Of a DNA stretch of 64,000 nt, positions 27,455-35,393 are shown piece by piece. Source of the DNA: Soonwooa sp032078105 (GTDB taxonomy: Bacteria > Bacteroidota > Bacteroidia > Flavobacteriales > Weeksellaceae); the NCBI GenBank assembly GCA_046269235.1, contig JBJZOS010000001.1, forward strand, positions 310,001 to 374,000, given 5' to 3'. The notes under the pieces were generated by a model, which was given only the letters and a program-made list of their open reading frames with translations, did no database searches and was not told the DNA's origin. The position numbers were made by a program, and so were the translations under genes. The stretch's first letter is position 1. The number at the start of each line of letters is the position of its first letter.

Positions 27455-27940
27455 ATGTATTTCAATTCTGTAAGTCATCTTATCCGAGTAATGATTCTTC
27501 TTACTAAAAACTTTGGCGGAAAAGTGACAGAAGTGGATGAACAGAAATATTATTTTCTAAAAGCCACGAAGTATAGTTTGCAAACAAGTCGCGATCCTAA
27601 GTTGGCTTTTTTTGTGCAACATGCTTTTCCGAAAGACGAAATTCTTTTAACAATTGCAAAGTCCTTGAATGCGAATTTAGATAAAACTCTAGGTTTGGAA
27701 GACGTCGCAAATAATTTTGGTGTTAATACTCGAACTTTGTCATGAAAGTTTGATGAACAATTAGAAATCAATCATGTGCGTTTTCTTCATGCCTTGCGTA
27801 TTACAAAATCTTTAGAATTAATGAGCGAAGAAAAATACAATTATTTATTAGATTGTAATGCTTGTCGTTACATTTCTTTATTGTTTTTGACTAATATTTT
27901 CAAACGTGTGACGGCTATTTCGCCAGCGGATTATCAATAA
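27455..27940 (+). pseudogene. Decayed AraC-family regulator
   Basis: The frame 27455-27940 (161 codons plus stop) is interrupted by TGA at 27743-27745. Around it the sequence reads LGLEDVANNFGVNTRTLS-stop-KFDEQLEINHVRFLHALRITKSLELMS, the first helix-turn-helix of an AraC domain. At the stop codon AraC proteins usually carry Arg (RTLSRKF), so CGA or AGA to TGA is likely. The second helix-turn-helix is also damaged: YNYLLDCNACRYISLLFLTNIFKRVTAISPADYQ keeps the family tail (TNIFKRVTxISPADYQ) but not the preceding helix. The N-terminal effector domain is missing. A functional regulator is very unlikely. Confidence 0.85.
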
Positions 27941-27960
27941 CGTTTGAAGTCAAAATAAAA

Positions 27961-27982
27961 AAACCTCCCAATTAGGAGGTTT
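27961..27982 (-). terminator. Bidirectional terminator after rplI
   Basis: The stem aaacctcc (27961-27968) / ggaggttt (27975-27982) has a 6-base loop, with A-rich flank on the left giving a T run on the minus strand. It lies 22 bases past the rplI stop and ends the rpsF-rpsR-rplI transcript. Confidence 0.92.
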
Positions 27983-28004
27983 TATATTTATTACAGAAAA
28001 AATA

Positions 28005-28523
28005 TTAAGCTTCTTCAGCTGGAGTTTCTTCTTCTTTTTTAGGAGCTGGAGCAGCTTTAGGAGCAGCTTCAACAGGAGCGTCAGATACAACGTCGAATTC
28101 GAAGTTGTACTCAACATTTCTGTGAAGTCTGATAAGAGCTTCGAATTTACCTGTTCTTTTAATTGTATTACCAGGGATTTTGATGTATTTTTTATCTACT
28201 TCAACACCTGCTTTAGCCAATTCTTCAGAAAGGTTGATGTTGTTGATAGAACCAAACAATTTGTCACCAGCACCAACTTTAGTAGCGATAGTAATTGCAG
28301 TTTTCTTCAATTTGTCAACGATAGCGTTAGCTGCAGCGATTAATTTCGCTTCTTCTTCTTTTCTAGCTTCTAGTGTTTCTGCAAGAGCTGCTTTGTTTTT
28401 AGGCGTAGCCAAAACTGCATAACCTTGAGGCATAAGGAAGTTACGAGCGTAACCTGGTTTTACGTTTACTGTATCGAACTCAAGTCCTAAGTTTTCAACG
28501 TCTTTTTTAAGGATAATTTCCAT
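28005..28523 (-). CDS. rplI: 50S ribosomal protein L9 (bL9)
   Basis: A 172-residue L9. The N-terminal 23S-binding domain has MEIILKKDVENLGLEFDTVNVKPGYARNFLMP-like sequence with the GYARNFLMPQGYA motif, followed by the long connecting helix (about 40-75) and the C-terminal domain. A low-complexity tail of Ala, Pro, Lys and Glu (about 148-172) extends past the usual L9 end, a feature I recall from other Bacteroidota. It is the last gene of rpsF-rpsR-rplI. Confidence 0.97.
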   Translation of the reverse strand: MEIILKKDVENLGLEFDTVNVKPGYARNFLMPQGYAVLATPKNKAALAETLEARKEEEAKLIAAANAIVDKLKKTAITIATKVGAGDKLFGSINNINLSEELAKAGVEVDKKYIKIPGNTIKRTGKFEALIRLHRNVEYNFEFDVVSDAPVEAAPKAAPAPKKEEETPAEEA

Positions 28524-28544
28524 GTTGTTGTCTTGTTTAGATTC

Positions 28545-28573
28545 TAGATTTCAGATTTCAGATTTCAGATTTT
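28545..28573. repeat. Short tandem repeat between rpsR and rplI
   Basis: The 7-base unit tttcaga is repeated about three times in tandem in the 156-base spacer between rplI (start 28523) and rpsR (stop 28680). No function is apparent. Slippage could change the spacing within the ribosomal operon. Confidence 0.6.
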
Positions 28574-28679
28574 TCTGATGCCTAACTTCTGAGGTCTAAA
28601 ACAGTTAGAATTAATTATTATTATTCAGCAACAAAAGAAGCAAAAGTCTTTCATCTTGCTTCTTTTATCTTTTTTAATC

Positions 28680-28982
28680 TTATTTTAAAAGGTCTGCTAC
28701 GTAAGGCATCAAAGCTAAATGTCTAGCTCTTTTGATAGCTGCAGATACTTTTCTTTGATATTTTAGAGAAGTTCCTGTGTAACGTCTTGGTAAAATTTTA
28801 CCTTGCTCGTTAACGAATTGTAATAAGAAATCAGCATCTTTATAATCTACGTGCTTAATTCCAAATTTTTTGAATCTACAATATTTCTTTTCAGATTTTG
28901 TATTGATATCAAGTGGTGTTAAGAATTTTACTTCAGATTCTCCACCAGCTGAGGCTTGTTTAGCCATATCATCTATTGCCAT
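28680..28982 (-). CDS. rpsR: 30S ribosomal protein S18 (bS18)
   Basis: A 100-residue S18 with the core KKYCRFKKFGIKHVDYKD, LLQFVNEQGKILPRRYTGTSLKYQRKVSAAIKRARHLALMPY split across the domain; the RRYTG and KRARHLALMPY motifs are diagnostic. S18 pairs with S6 on the platform of the 30S subunit. The N-terminus has a short acidic/serine extension. It is 26 bases downstream of rpsF in the same operon. Confidence 0.97.
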   Translation of the reverse strand: MAIDDMAKQASAGGESEVKFLTPLDINTKSEKKYCRFKKFGIKHVDYKDADFLLQFVNEQGKILPRRYTGTSLKYQRKVSAAIKRARHLALMPYVADLLK

Positions 28983-29008
28983 GTCTTTTTTGTTTTAAGG
29001 ATTAATAA

Positions 29009-29350
29009 TTAAGCTTTAGCAGCTTTAACTTTAGCTCTTCTAGTTACAGCGTAGTCAACAGCGTGCTTGTCCAATTTAGTTGTTAAATAACGGATAACTC
29101 TTTCGTCACGTTTGAAAGCTAATTCTAAGTCAGCTACAACGTCACCTTCACCTTTAAACTCGATTAAAGTGTAGAATCCATTCTTTTTCAATTGGATAGG
29201 GTAAGCTAATTTCTTAAGACCCCATTTTTCTTTAGCAACGATTTCGCAACCTTTTTCTTTTAAAAGGTTTTCAAATTTTTGCACTGCTTCCTCCACCTGC
29301 GCATCAGATAGAACGGGAGTTAAAATGAAAACAGTTTCGTAATTGTTCAT
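29009..29350 (-). CDS. rpsF: 30S ribosomal protein S6 (bS6)
   Basis: A 113-residue S6 starting MNNYETVFILTPVLSDAQVE, with KWGLKKLAYPIQLKKNGFY in the centre and DERVIRYLTTKLDKHAV near the end, all typical of S6. The C-terminus is a short Lys/Ala tail. It is the first gene of rpsF-rpsR-rplI and has a good -7 box about 35 bases upstream. Confidence 0.97.
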   Translation of the reverse strand: MNNYETVFILTPVLSDAQVEEAVQKFENLLKEKGCEIVAKEKWGLKKLAYPIQLKKNGFYTLIEFKGEGDVVADLELAFKRDERVIRYLTTKLDKHAVDYAVTRRAKVKAAKA

Positions 29351-29384
29351 AATGATTAATTAATTGGTTAATTATTTCGAGTTG

Positions 29385-29392
29385 CAAAGATA
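29385..29392 (-). promoter_or_regulatory. -7 box for rpsF-rpsR-rplI
   Basis: On the minus strand this reads TATCTTTG, a match to TAnnTTTG, followed by CAAC. It lies 35 bases before the rpsF ATG. No exact TTTG at the -33 position. Confidence 0.6.
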
Positions 29393-29430
29393 TAACAATT
29401 TTTTAAAGTTGATGTATATAAATAAAAAAA

Positions 29431-29452
29431 ATCCCGCAAATATATGCGGGAT
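29431..29452 (-). terminator. Terminator after the T9SS cargo gene
   Basis: The stem atcccgca (29431-29438) / tgcgggat (29445-29452) is flanked on the left by a run of A, which is a T run on the minus strand. It lies 25 bases after the stop of the cargo gene. Confidence 0.92.
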
Positions 29453-29476
29453 TCGTTTTATTTAAGTTTTTAAATA

Positions 29477-31906
29477 TTATTTTTTGATTACTTTAATAGT
29501 GTCTGAACCGTTATCTGTTTCTACTACTACTACGTAAGTTCCAGGTGTCATTTTTGACATGTTAACTTCGTTAGATGTTGTTTTTGCAGTTTGGTTTGTT
29601 ACTAGTTTACCATTCATATCAAATACTTTGATAGATTTCGCATTAGAAGCACTTGTAACTTTTAATACATCTACAACTGGGTTAGGGTATACTTGTACCT
29701 TAGCTTTGTTAATATCGTTAACGGCTAATGTTCCAACTTTAACGCTATAGTCTTCGTATTCTCCAAACATTTCCACTGGGTCATTGTTTAGACAAGGGTT
29801 ATTTGTTGCAGTACCTTGAGAACCTGCTGCAGTTGTAACCAATCTCATTCTGTATGTGCCCGGTGCTACTGTGGCAGGAATTGTAATATTTCCAGATGTA
29901 GTAACTCCAGTGCCACCATCACCTATTTCTCCTAGGTATTCAGAAGCTTCAAAAGTTCCATTGTTATTATAATCGATCCAACCTGCTACTCTTTCATACC
30001 AACCATCGCCTACAGTTACTGAGATAGGGTAAGTTTCACCAGCCATCACATTAGCAGGAGCTACAGATGCTGAATAGTCAGAATATCCATTTGTACCACA
30101 AGTTGAATTATTATTAATGCCAGCGAAAGTTACATTCGTAATTAAATCTCCATCATTACATTCAATACTAACTTCGCAATAAGTTACAGGAGGTGTTGGT
30201 CCTGCAATTTTAAGCGTGTAGTCTTCTGCCTGACCAAAACTTCCTCCTGTTACACAAGGATCAACATAAGGATTTGAACCGAATGTTTTCTTAATTCTTA
30301 ATCTAGTACTACCTTCGGTTGCATTGGCTGGTACAGGAATGCTTATGGATACTTTTTTTCCGTCTAGACCTGTAGAGTTTTCCAGAATATCTGTTACAGT
30401 ATAGGTTTCTGTTGTAGGGTCAAAAGTTCCGTCTTTGTTCCAATCTGCAAATACTACAAATCTATTTGGGTAGTTGCCGCCAGTAAAGCCTTCTAAGGTC
30501 ATTGTGTAAGTTTCGCCTTTTGTTACATTAGCAATTTTATCTAAAAATGCTTCGTGAGCTGGAGAATTTTCATCAGCAGGTGATGCATTGGTAAGATCTG
30601 CGAAAGTAACTTTTGTAATTGGCTCCACAAAGGTAAAGGCAAGAGGTCCGCAGTACGGCGCATATGGATTAGATCCAGTTGTTAATTTGTATGTAGGACA
30701 ACTAGCGGCACTTGTGCCATCAGTGTTGACAGCAACAATTTTCCAGAAATAAGTTGTGTCATAAGTTGTGTTAGTGATGTTAACTGCGGTATTTACAGTA
30801 TTGCCAAGTTTGGTTAGTGTAGCGGCATCTTTACCCCAATAGACATCGTAAGAAACAGGTGCTCCACCAGATGTTGGTGCTGTCCAAGAGATTGGAATCG
30901 TGCCTCCAGGAACGCCTGTAGCTCCGTCTGCTGGTGTTACATTAGTGACACAGCCAGGTGGATTAGCGTTTAGTGTTTTAAAAGAGTATTCTGAACATCC
31001 AGTTGCAGAACCAATATTGTTTTTAGAAACGACTTTCCAATAATAAGTTGTTAAAGGCGCTAATGCTGATGTTGGAATGCTTGTTGATGTGACATTTCCT
31101 AATAATGTTGTTGGGTTAGGGGTTGTACCGAAATAAACGTCATAGCTACTCGCCACACCACCTGTTGACGCCGTTGTCCATGATAATGTTGCAGGTGGGT
31201 TAACTGGTACAGCTTGGTTACCATTAGCCGGTGCTATAAGCGTAGGGCAGTTTGGAGCTTCTGTTTGTGCCGCCATGGTAACTACTTTGAAGTCATCTAC
31301 AGCAAAACCAAATTGATCTTGAGATGTACATTGGATAGCAATATGGATGGTTTGTCCAGCGTATTGACTAAGGTCGTAAGTGTATTGATGCCACTGAGAG
31401 TCGGCAAGCGAAGAAACTACTGCACCAAGTGCTGTAAAATCGGCTACCTCCGTTCCTGTTGTGGAGACATATACACGGAACTCCTCGTCTCCATATTGGG
31501 AGTCACATGATTTTCCCCAGAAGCTAACTTCTGCACCAGATCCTGCTGGAATGGCTACTGAAGGCGAAATCATCCAGTCGTTATTCCATGGAGTAGCAGT
31601 TGCGGCAAAGCTTACCATCATTTTGTCCCCCGTTCTGCCGGTCCAGTCAGAGGTAGCTGTTGCTGTCATGGGAGGTGTTGTTGTGGTTGAGTTGAAAACC
31701 TGAAAAGATTTTGCCACTCCACTGTTTGCGAACTGAATTCCATTGAAGCCATAAGTCGTTTTCCCATCAACGTCTCTTAAGGTCCAGTTGCCTACATTTG
31801 CAATTGCAAAATCCGTGTAATTTTCGAAGCTGTCTTCGAATAGCACCGTTTGGGCGGAAGTGGTGACTCCTAGTGCTACAAAACACGATAGTAAAACTTT
31901 TTTCAT
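29477..31906 (-). CDS. T9SS cargo protein: choice-of-anchor J, fibronectin III-like and GEVED domains, type A sorting domain
   Basis: An 809-residue secreted protein. Residues 1-18 are a signal peptide. Residues 20-210 are a cleaved-adhesin/choice-of-anchor J lectin-like domain (LFEDSFENYTDF, MISPSVAIPAGSGAEVSFWG). Two fibronectin III-like repeats follow (about 213-310 and 315-410), each with PANGNQAVPVNPPATLSW-type starts and YYWKVV/YFWKIV strands. Two GEVED domains follow (about 430-570 and 575-725), with DWNKDGTFD/DYNNNGTFE metal-binding-like loops and FGQAEDYTLKI / FGEYEDYSVKV ends. The C-terminal about 75 residues are a T9SS type A sorting domain (VQVYPNPVVDVLKV, TPGTYVVVVET, IKVIKK). 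It is probably attached at the cell surface or released. No enzyme domain is seen. A consensus promoter lies upstream. Confidence 0.92.
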   Translation of the reverse strand: MKKVLLSCFVALGVTTSAQTVLFEDSFENYTDFAIANVGNWTLRDVDGKTTYGFNGIQFANSGVAKSFQVFNSTTTTPPMTATATSDWTGRTGDKMMVSFAATATPWNNDWMISPSVAIPAGSGAEVSFWGKSCDSQYGDEEFRVYVSTTGTEVADFTALGAVVSSLADSQWHQYTYDLSQYAGQTIHIAIQCTSQDQFGFAVDDFKVVTMAAQTEAPNCPTLIAPANGNQAVPVNPPATLSWTTASTGGVASSYDVYFGTTPNPTTLLGNVTSTSIPTSALAPLTTYYWKVVSKNNIGSATGCSEYSFKTLNANPPGCVTNVTPADGATGVPGGTIPISWTAPTSGGAPVSYDVYWGKDAATLTKLGNTVNTAVNITNTTYDTTYFWKIVAVNTDGTSAASCPTYKLTTGSNPYAPYCGPLAFTFVEPITKVTFADLTNASPADENSPAHEAFLDKIANVTKGETYTMTLEGFTGGNYPNRFVVFADWNKDGTFDPTTETYTVTDILENSTGLDGKKVSISIPVPANATEGSTRLRIKKTFGSNPYVDPCVTGGSFGQAEDYTLKIAGPTPPVTYCEVSIECNDGDLITNVTFAGINNNSTCGTNGYSDYSASVAPANVMAGETYPISVTVGDGWYERVAGWIDYNNNGTFEASEYLGEIGDGGTGVTTSGNITIPATVAPGTYRMRLVTTAAGSQGTATNNPCLNNDPVEMFGEYEDYSVKVGTLAVNDINKAKVQVYPNPVVDVLKVTSASNAKSIKVFDMNGKLVTNQTAKTTSNEVNMSKMTPGTYVVVVETDNGSDTIKVIKK

Positions 31907-31935
31907 AATGATTTAATTTTTTGTTTTGTGATTTT

Positions 31936-31966
31936 CAAATATATTAAAAAAAACTTAAAATACAAA
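31936..31966 (-). promoter_or_regulatory. Near-perfect Bacteroidota promoter of the T9SS cargo gene
   Basis: On the minus strand, TTTG at 31966-31963, a 19-base gap and TATATTTG at 31943-31936 exactly fit the TTTG-N19-TAnnTTTG consensus. The -7 box is 30 bases before the ATG at 31906. It is the best promoter match I found in the window. Confidence 0.85.
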
Positions 31967-32172
31967 TTTGATATAAAAAAAATGATATTAATAATTGTTT
32001 ATTATTTTCAGGTATTATTTATTGATAAATTTGTATTTTATTAATTATTAATCGAACTAATTGATGTAATTCGCTATTTTTAGTTTTAATATATTTTTAA
32101 TTTATATTAAAACTATTTTATGGGTAAATCATTTATTTTTTTGCGAATATTTTATTTTGTTTTTTTCCATAA

Positions 32173-32205
32173 AAAAGACCAGTAGAATATGCTGGTCTTT
32201 TCCTT
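32173..32205 (-). terminator. Hairpin downstream of the T9SS tail remnant
   Basis: The stem aaaagaccag (32173-32182) / ctggtctttt (32192-32201) is flanked by A- and T-rich runs, so it works in either direction. It lies just past the stop of the decayed sorting domain at 32214, the position expected for that lost gene's own terminator. Confidence 0.85.
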
Positions 32206-32213
32206 TTGTATTA

Positions 32214-32445
32214 TTATTTGATAATCTCAATGGTGTCGATACCACGTTCAGATTTTATGTTCGGTCTCTATTTGCCAGGTTGTAATTACGAAAGATTGAT
32301 TTTTTTTTATAGTATTGATATCTATTTTAGATAATCCTTATCTGAGATCTTGATGTTATCAATTTTTTGGTGCTAGGTATATTGTTACTATATTATCAAT
32401 GGGATTTGGATAGGTCACTGAATCGTTTTTGGTTGGGGTTAAAAG
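32214..32445 (-). pseudogene. Remnant of a T9SS type A sorting domain
   Basis: Translating the minus strand from about 32445 gives TPTKNDSVTYPNPIDNIVTIY, with the YPNP signature of a type A sorting domain (YPNP codons at 32412-32401). After stops and a shift, PGK-stop-RPNIKSERGIDTIEIIK-stop ends at 32214, the classic ending of such domains. The piece is about 75 codons, the size of a sorting domain, and contains several stops. The body of the gene is gone; the clcA stop lies at 32520. The hairpin at 32173-32201 looks like its retained terminator. Confidence 0.8.
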
Positions 32446-32519
32446 ATTTAAATAATTGGTAATACTGGCGGTACAAAATCATTACATTTCTTTTTGGATA
32501 AGTTTATTTAAGAATAAAA

Positions 32520-33881
32520 CTAATCTTTAATATGGCTTTTACTTCTTAAATCTTTTAAAAAGTTGATTTTTAATTCTTCATATAAAGAGTGGCGACTCAC
32601 CACAATCGATGCAATAGAAGACATCATACCTGCCAACATCAAATAAAATATCAAAGAATGTCGATCGGTCATTTCCAAAACAATAATAGCTGCAGTAAAG
32701 GGTGCTCGTGTAATTCCTGTTAAAAAAGCAACCATCCCTGCAAGGATAACGACATTGGTCTCGTGCGGCGATAGATGTATTAAACCAGAAATTACCGATC
32801 CTACACTTGCTCCCGCAGAAAGTGCTGGCGCAAAAATTCCGCCCGCGCCACCCGATGTGAAGGCTAATGCAGGGCCAATCATCCTAAGAAGAGGGACATA
32901 CCAGTCCTCGTGTTTGTTGTCAGTAAATAGTACACGTTCCATGATTTCTTTTCCAGATCCTAGAATTTCTCGATTTACAAAATAAGCTATGCTCGCAATA
33001 ATCAAAGCGCTAATAACAAGAAAGATGATATTAGAAACGTCGGTTTTTAATCTTTTTTTCCACGCACTTATTTTTAACATAATCACAGAAAGCTGACTGG
33101 CAAAAATTCCTGAAATACACGCTACCAAAATCACAGGGAAAATTACACTTAATGAGATATCACTTGTTTTTGGATAACCAAGATAAAGATAAGAACCCGC
33201 TAAAGTTTGAGCGGTTAGACCGGCGATAATAACAGCGGTGAATAAAGCGGTCTTAAAATAGTTGATATGTGTCTTTGTCAATTCTTCAACTGCAAATACA
33301 ATTCCACCCAAAGGTGTATTGAATGCTGCTGCCAGACCTGCTGCAGCGCCAGTCATAATCATATTTTTTTTAGAAATTTTCGGATACCAAGAAGGAAGAT
33401 ATTCATTTACTTTTCTAAAAATGGAACCTGCAATTTGAATGGTTGGTCCTTCTCGACCAATGGCGCCGCCACCGATGACTAATACAACTGATGAGATAAT
33501 TTTTAAAATTAAAATTTTTATGCTTAACAGGTGTTTGATCTTGTTGTGCTCTTTAGGATTCGCCATTTCGACCGCTGCCATAACTTGCGGGATTCCGGAG
33601 CCTTTGGAGTAGGGTGCGAATGCTTTAACCAGCCACCAAGATAATACAAAAGCGATCGGAGCGATAATAAAAATCATCCAGTCGTGCCAGTTCATGATGA
33701 GTTCGAGAAGCTTCTCGCCCCATGCAAAAATTTTGGCGTACATCACGGCGAAAAATCCTGTAATAACCGATCCAATCCAAAAAGGAATGGCTTGTAAAAG
33801 ATTGTTCTTTAGTTGTTCGTTTCGGATGTTGTCAAAAGAACGTTTTAACATGAGGCGAAGCGTGTTAAGTATCTTTTTCAT
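32520..33881 (-). CDS. clcA: CLC-type chloride channel / Cl-/H+ antiporter
   Basis: A 453-residue inner-membrane CLC protein with about ten or more hydrophobic segments and no C-terminal CBS domains. The three selectivity-filter motifs are visible: GSGIP at 94-98, GREGP at 142-146 with the gating glutamate Glu144, and GGIFAPALSAG near 350. Glu200 in FAVEELTK sits at the position of the internal proton glutamate of E. coli ClcA, which favours an antiporter over a channel. It lies 3 bases after folP in the same direction, so the two are probably co-transcribed. Confidence 0.95.
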   Translation of the reverse strand: MKKILNTLRLMLKRSFDNIRNEQLKNNLLQAIPFWIGSVITGFFAVMYAKIFAWGEKLLELIMNWHDWMIFIIAPIAFVLSWWLVKAFAPYSKGSGIPQVMAAVEMANPKEHNKIKHLLSIKILILKIISSVVLVIGGGAIGREGPTIQIAGSIFRKVNEYLPSWYPKISKKNMIMTGAAAGLAAAFNTPLGGIVFAVEELTKTHINYFKTALFTAVIIAGLTAQTLAGSYLYLGYPKTSDISLSVIFPVILVACISGIFASQLSVIMLKISAWKKRLKTDVSNIIFLVISALIIASIAYFVNREILGSGKEIMERVLFTDNKHEDWYVPLLRMIGPALAFTSGGAGGIFAPALSAGASVGSVISGLIHLSPHETNVVILAGMVAFLTGITRAPFTAAIIVLEMTDRHSLIFYLMLAGMMSSIASIVVSRHSLYEELKINFLKDLRSKSHIKD

Positions 33882-33884
33882 GTT

Positions 33885-34718
33885 TTAAAATTTTAACAAC
33901 GACGGTTCGTGAACTCTGAAAATTTTTGCACCTTTTTCGAAAAGTTGTTGATGGATTTTTTCAACTTCTTTTTGAATCTCAAGAGGACTTTTCCCTAAAG
34001 GTTTATAGATAAAAGATTTTCTTGAAATTCCGATTAAAATAGGAAAGTCGCCAAAACCAATGTATTCTAATTCGTTAATGATTTGTAATTGATTGTCTTG
34101 CGTTTTCGAAAACCCAAAACCAGGATCGAGAATAATATCTTTTATCCCAAGTTGGTTGAGTTTGTCAATTTTTTTCGAAAAGAATTGATTTAATTCAAGA
34201 ATAATATCGTCAGAATGTGGTTTTCCATGCATGCTGTCGTAACTCGAATTAATGTGCATCAAAACATACGGAAGTCCAGTTCTTGCAACTTCATTTAACA
34301 TTAGATCATCAAATTGTCCTGCCGATATGTCATTAACAATGTCGATGCCTTCGTTGTAACCGAATTTCACCACTTCAGCATAAAAAGTATCCAAAGAGAT
34401 TATAGCGTCGGGAAATTCTTTTTTTAATAAAGAAATAATGTTTCCGATTCGTGTGATTTCTTCTTGTGCCGAAATATGTTCGGCGTTTGGTCGGGTCGAT
34501 TGTGCGCCGACATCAATAATATGTGCGCCATCTTTTAGTAATTGTTCGGTGTGAAGTAATGCATTTTTTTCAGAATTAAACTTTCCTCCATCAGAAAAAG
34601 AGTCTGGCGTCACGTTGAGAATCCCCATAATCTTGGGTTGGCTCAGGTCGATTAATTTGCCATTACAATTGATACTGAATTGTTTATCTGCGGAAAAAAC
34701 TGAATTGGAAAACTTCAT
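33885..34718 (-). CDS. folP: Dihydropteroate synthase
   Basis: FolP joins p-aminobenzoate to dihydropterin pyrophosphate in folate synthesis and is the sulfonamide target. It has 277 residues with the TIM-barrel motifs IMGILNVTPDSFSDGGKF near 31-48, DVGAQSTRP, ISLDTFYAEV, DILDPGFGFSKT-like sequence and GISRKSFI, all intact. It is divergent from the DUF1599 operon, an arrangement I recall as common in Flavobacteriia, and is followed closely by clcA. Confidence 0.97.
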   Translation of the reverse strand: MKFSNSVFSADKQFSINCNGKLIDLSQPKIMGILNVTPDSFSDGGKFNSEKNALLHTEQLLKDGAHIIDVGAQSTRPNAEHISAQEEITRIGNIISLLKKEFPDAIISLDTFYAEVVKFGYNEGIDIVNDISAGQFDDLMLNEVARTGLPYVLMHINSSYDSMHGKPHSDDIILELNQFFSKKIDKLNQLGIKDIILDPGFGFSKTQDNQLQIINELEYIGFGDFPILIGISRKSFIYKPLGKSPLEIQKEVEKIHQQLFEKGAKIFRVHEPSLLKF

Positions 34719-34818
34719 TTCACAAATTTATAAAACAAGATGCGGAACGCCAACCAATTATTAAAATTCCTTTATTTTTTTGCGATAATTGTCATCCTCC
34801 GTGATTGCCTAAAATTTG

Positions 34819-34826
34819 TATCTTTG
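34819..34826 (+). promoter_or_regulatory. -7 box for the DUF1599-tpiA operon
   Basis: TATCTTTG fits TAnnTTTG and lies 18 bases before the ATG at 34844. No -33 TTTG at the usual spacing. Confidence 0.55.
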
Positions 34827-34843
34827 ACCAATAACTCATTTTT

Positions 34844-35380
34844 ATGACGAATACATCGATGCAGTTTGAGGAAGTTATCAAGAGCTGCCGAAATCTTTTT
34901 CAGAAAAAACTTAGCGATTATGGTTCGGCGTGGCGTGTTTTGAGACCGAGTTCGATTACAGATCAAATTTACATCAAGGTCAATCGTATCCGTACGCTGC
35001 AGATGACGGATGTCAAAATGGTGGACGAAGATGAAAAAGACGAATTCGTGGCGATTATCAATTATTCCATTATTGGATTAATCCAGTTAGAAAAAGGTTT
35101 TTCGGATGAATTAAATGCCGACGAGACCGAAATTATGAGTCTGTACGATAAATACGCAAACGAAGCCAAAGCATTAATGGAACGCAAAAATCACGATTAC
35201 GGCGAAGCTTGGCGCGAAATGAGAATTAGTTCAATTACAGATTTAATTTATCAAAAAGTCTTGAGAACCAAACAAATTGAAGACAATCAAGGGAAGACTT
35301 TGGTGTCCGAAGGTTTGGATGCTAACTATTTTGATATGCTCAATTATGCCGTTTTTTGCTTGATAAAATACGCATCATAA
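34844..35380 (+). CDS. DUF1599 domain protein with internal duplication
   Basis: A 178-residue soluble protein made of two similar halves. In the first, KKLSDYGSAWRVLRPSSITDQIY (split here at 20: KKLSDYGSAWRVLRPSSITD) lies at about 26-48; in the second, KNHDYGEAWREMRISSITDL lies at about 111-130. Each half has the DYGxAWRxxRxSSITDxIYxKxxR pattern of DUF1599. The function is unknown. It is the first gene of an operon with the BT_3928-like gene (13-base gap), the TerB-like gene and tpiA, opposite folP. Confidence 0.92.
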   Translation: MTNTSMQFEEVIKSCRNLFQKKLSDYGSAWRVLRPSSITDQIYIKVNRIRTLQMTDVKMVDEDEKDEFVAIINYSIIGLIQLEKGFSDELNADETEIMSLYDKYANEAKALMERKNHDYGEAWREMRISSITDLIYQKVLRTKQIEDNQGKTLVSEGLDANYFDMLNYAVFCLIKYAS

Positions 35381-35393
35381 AATTCAATAAGAT

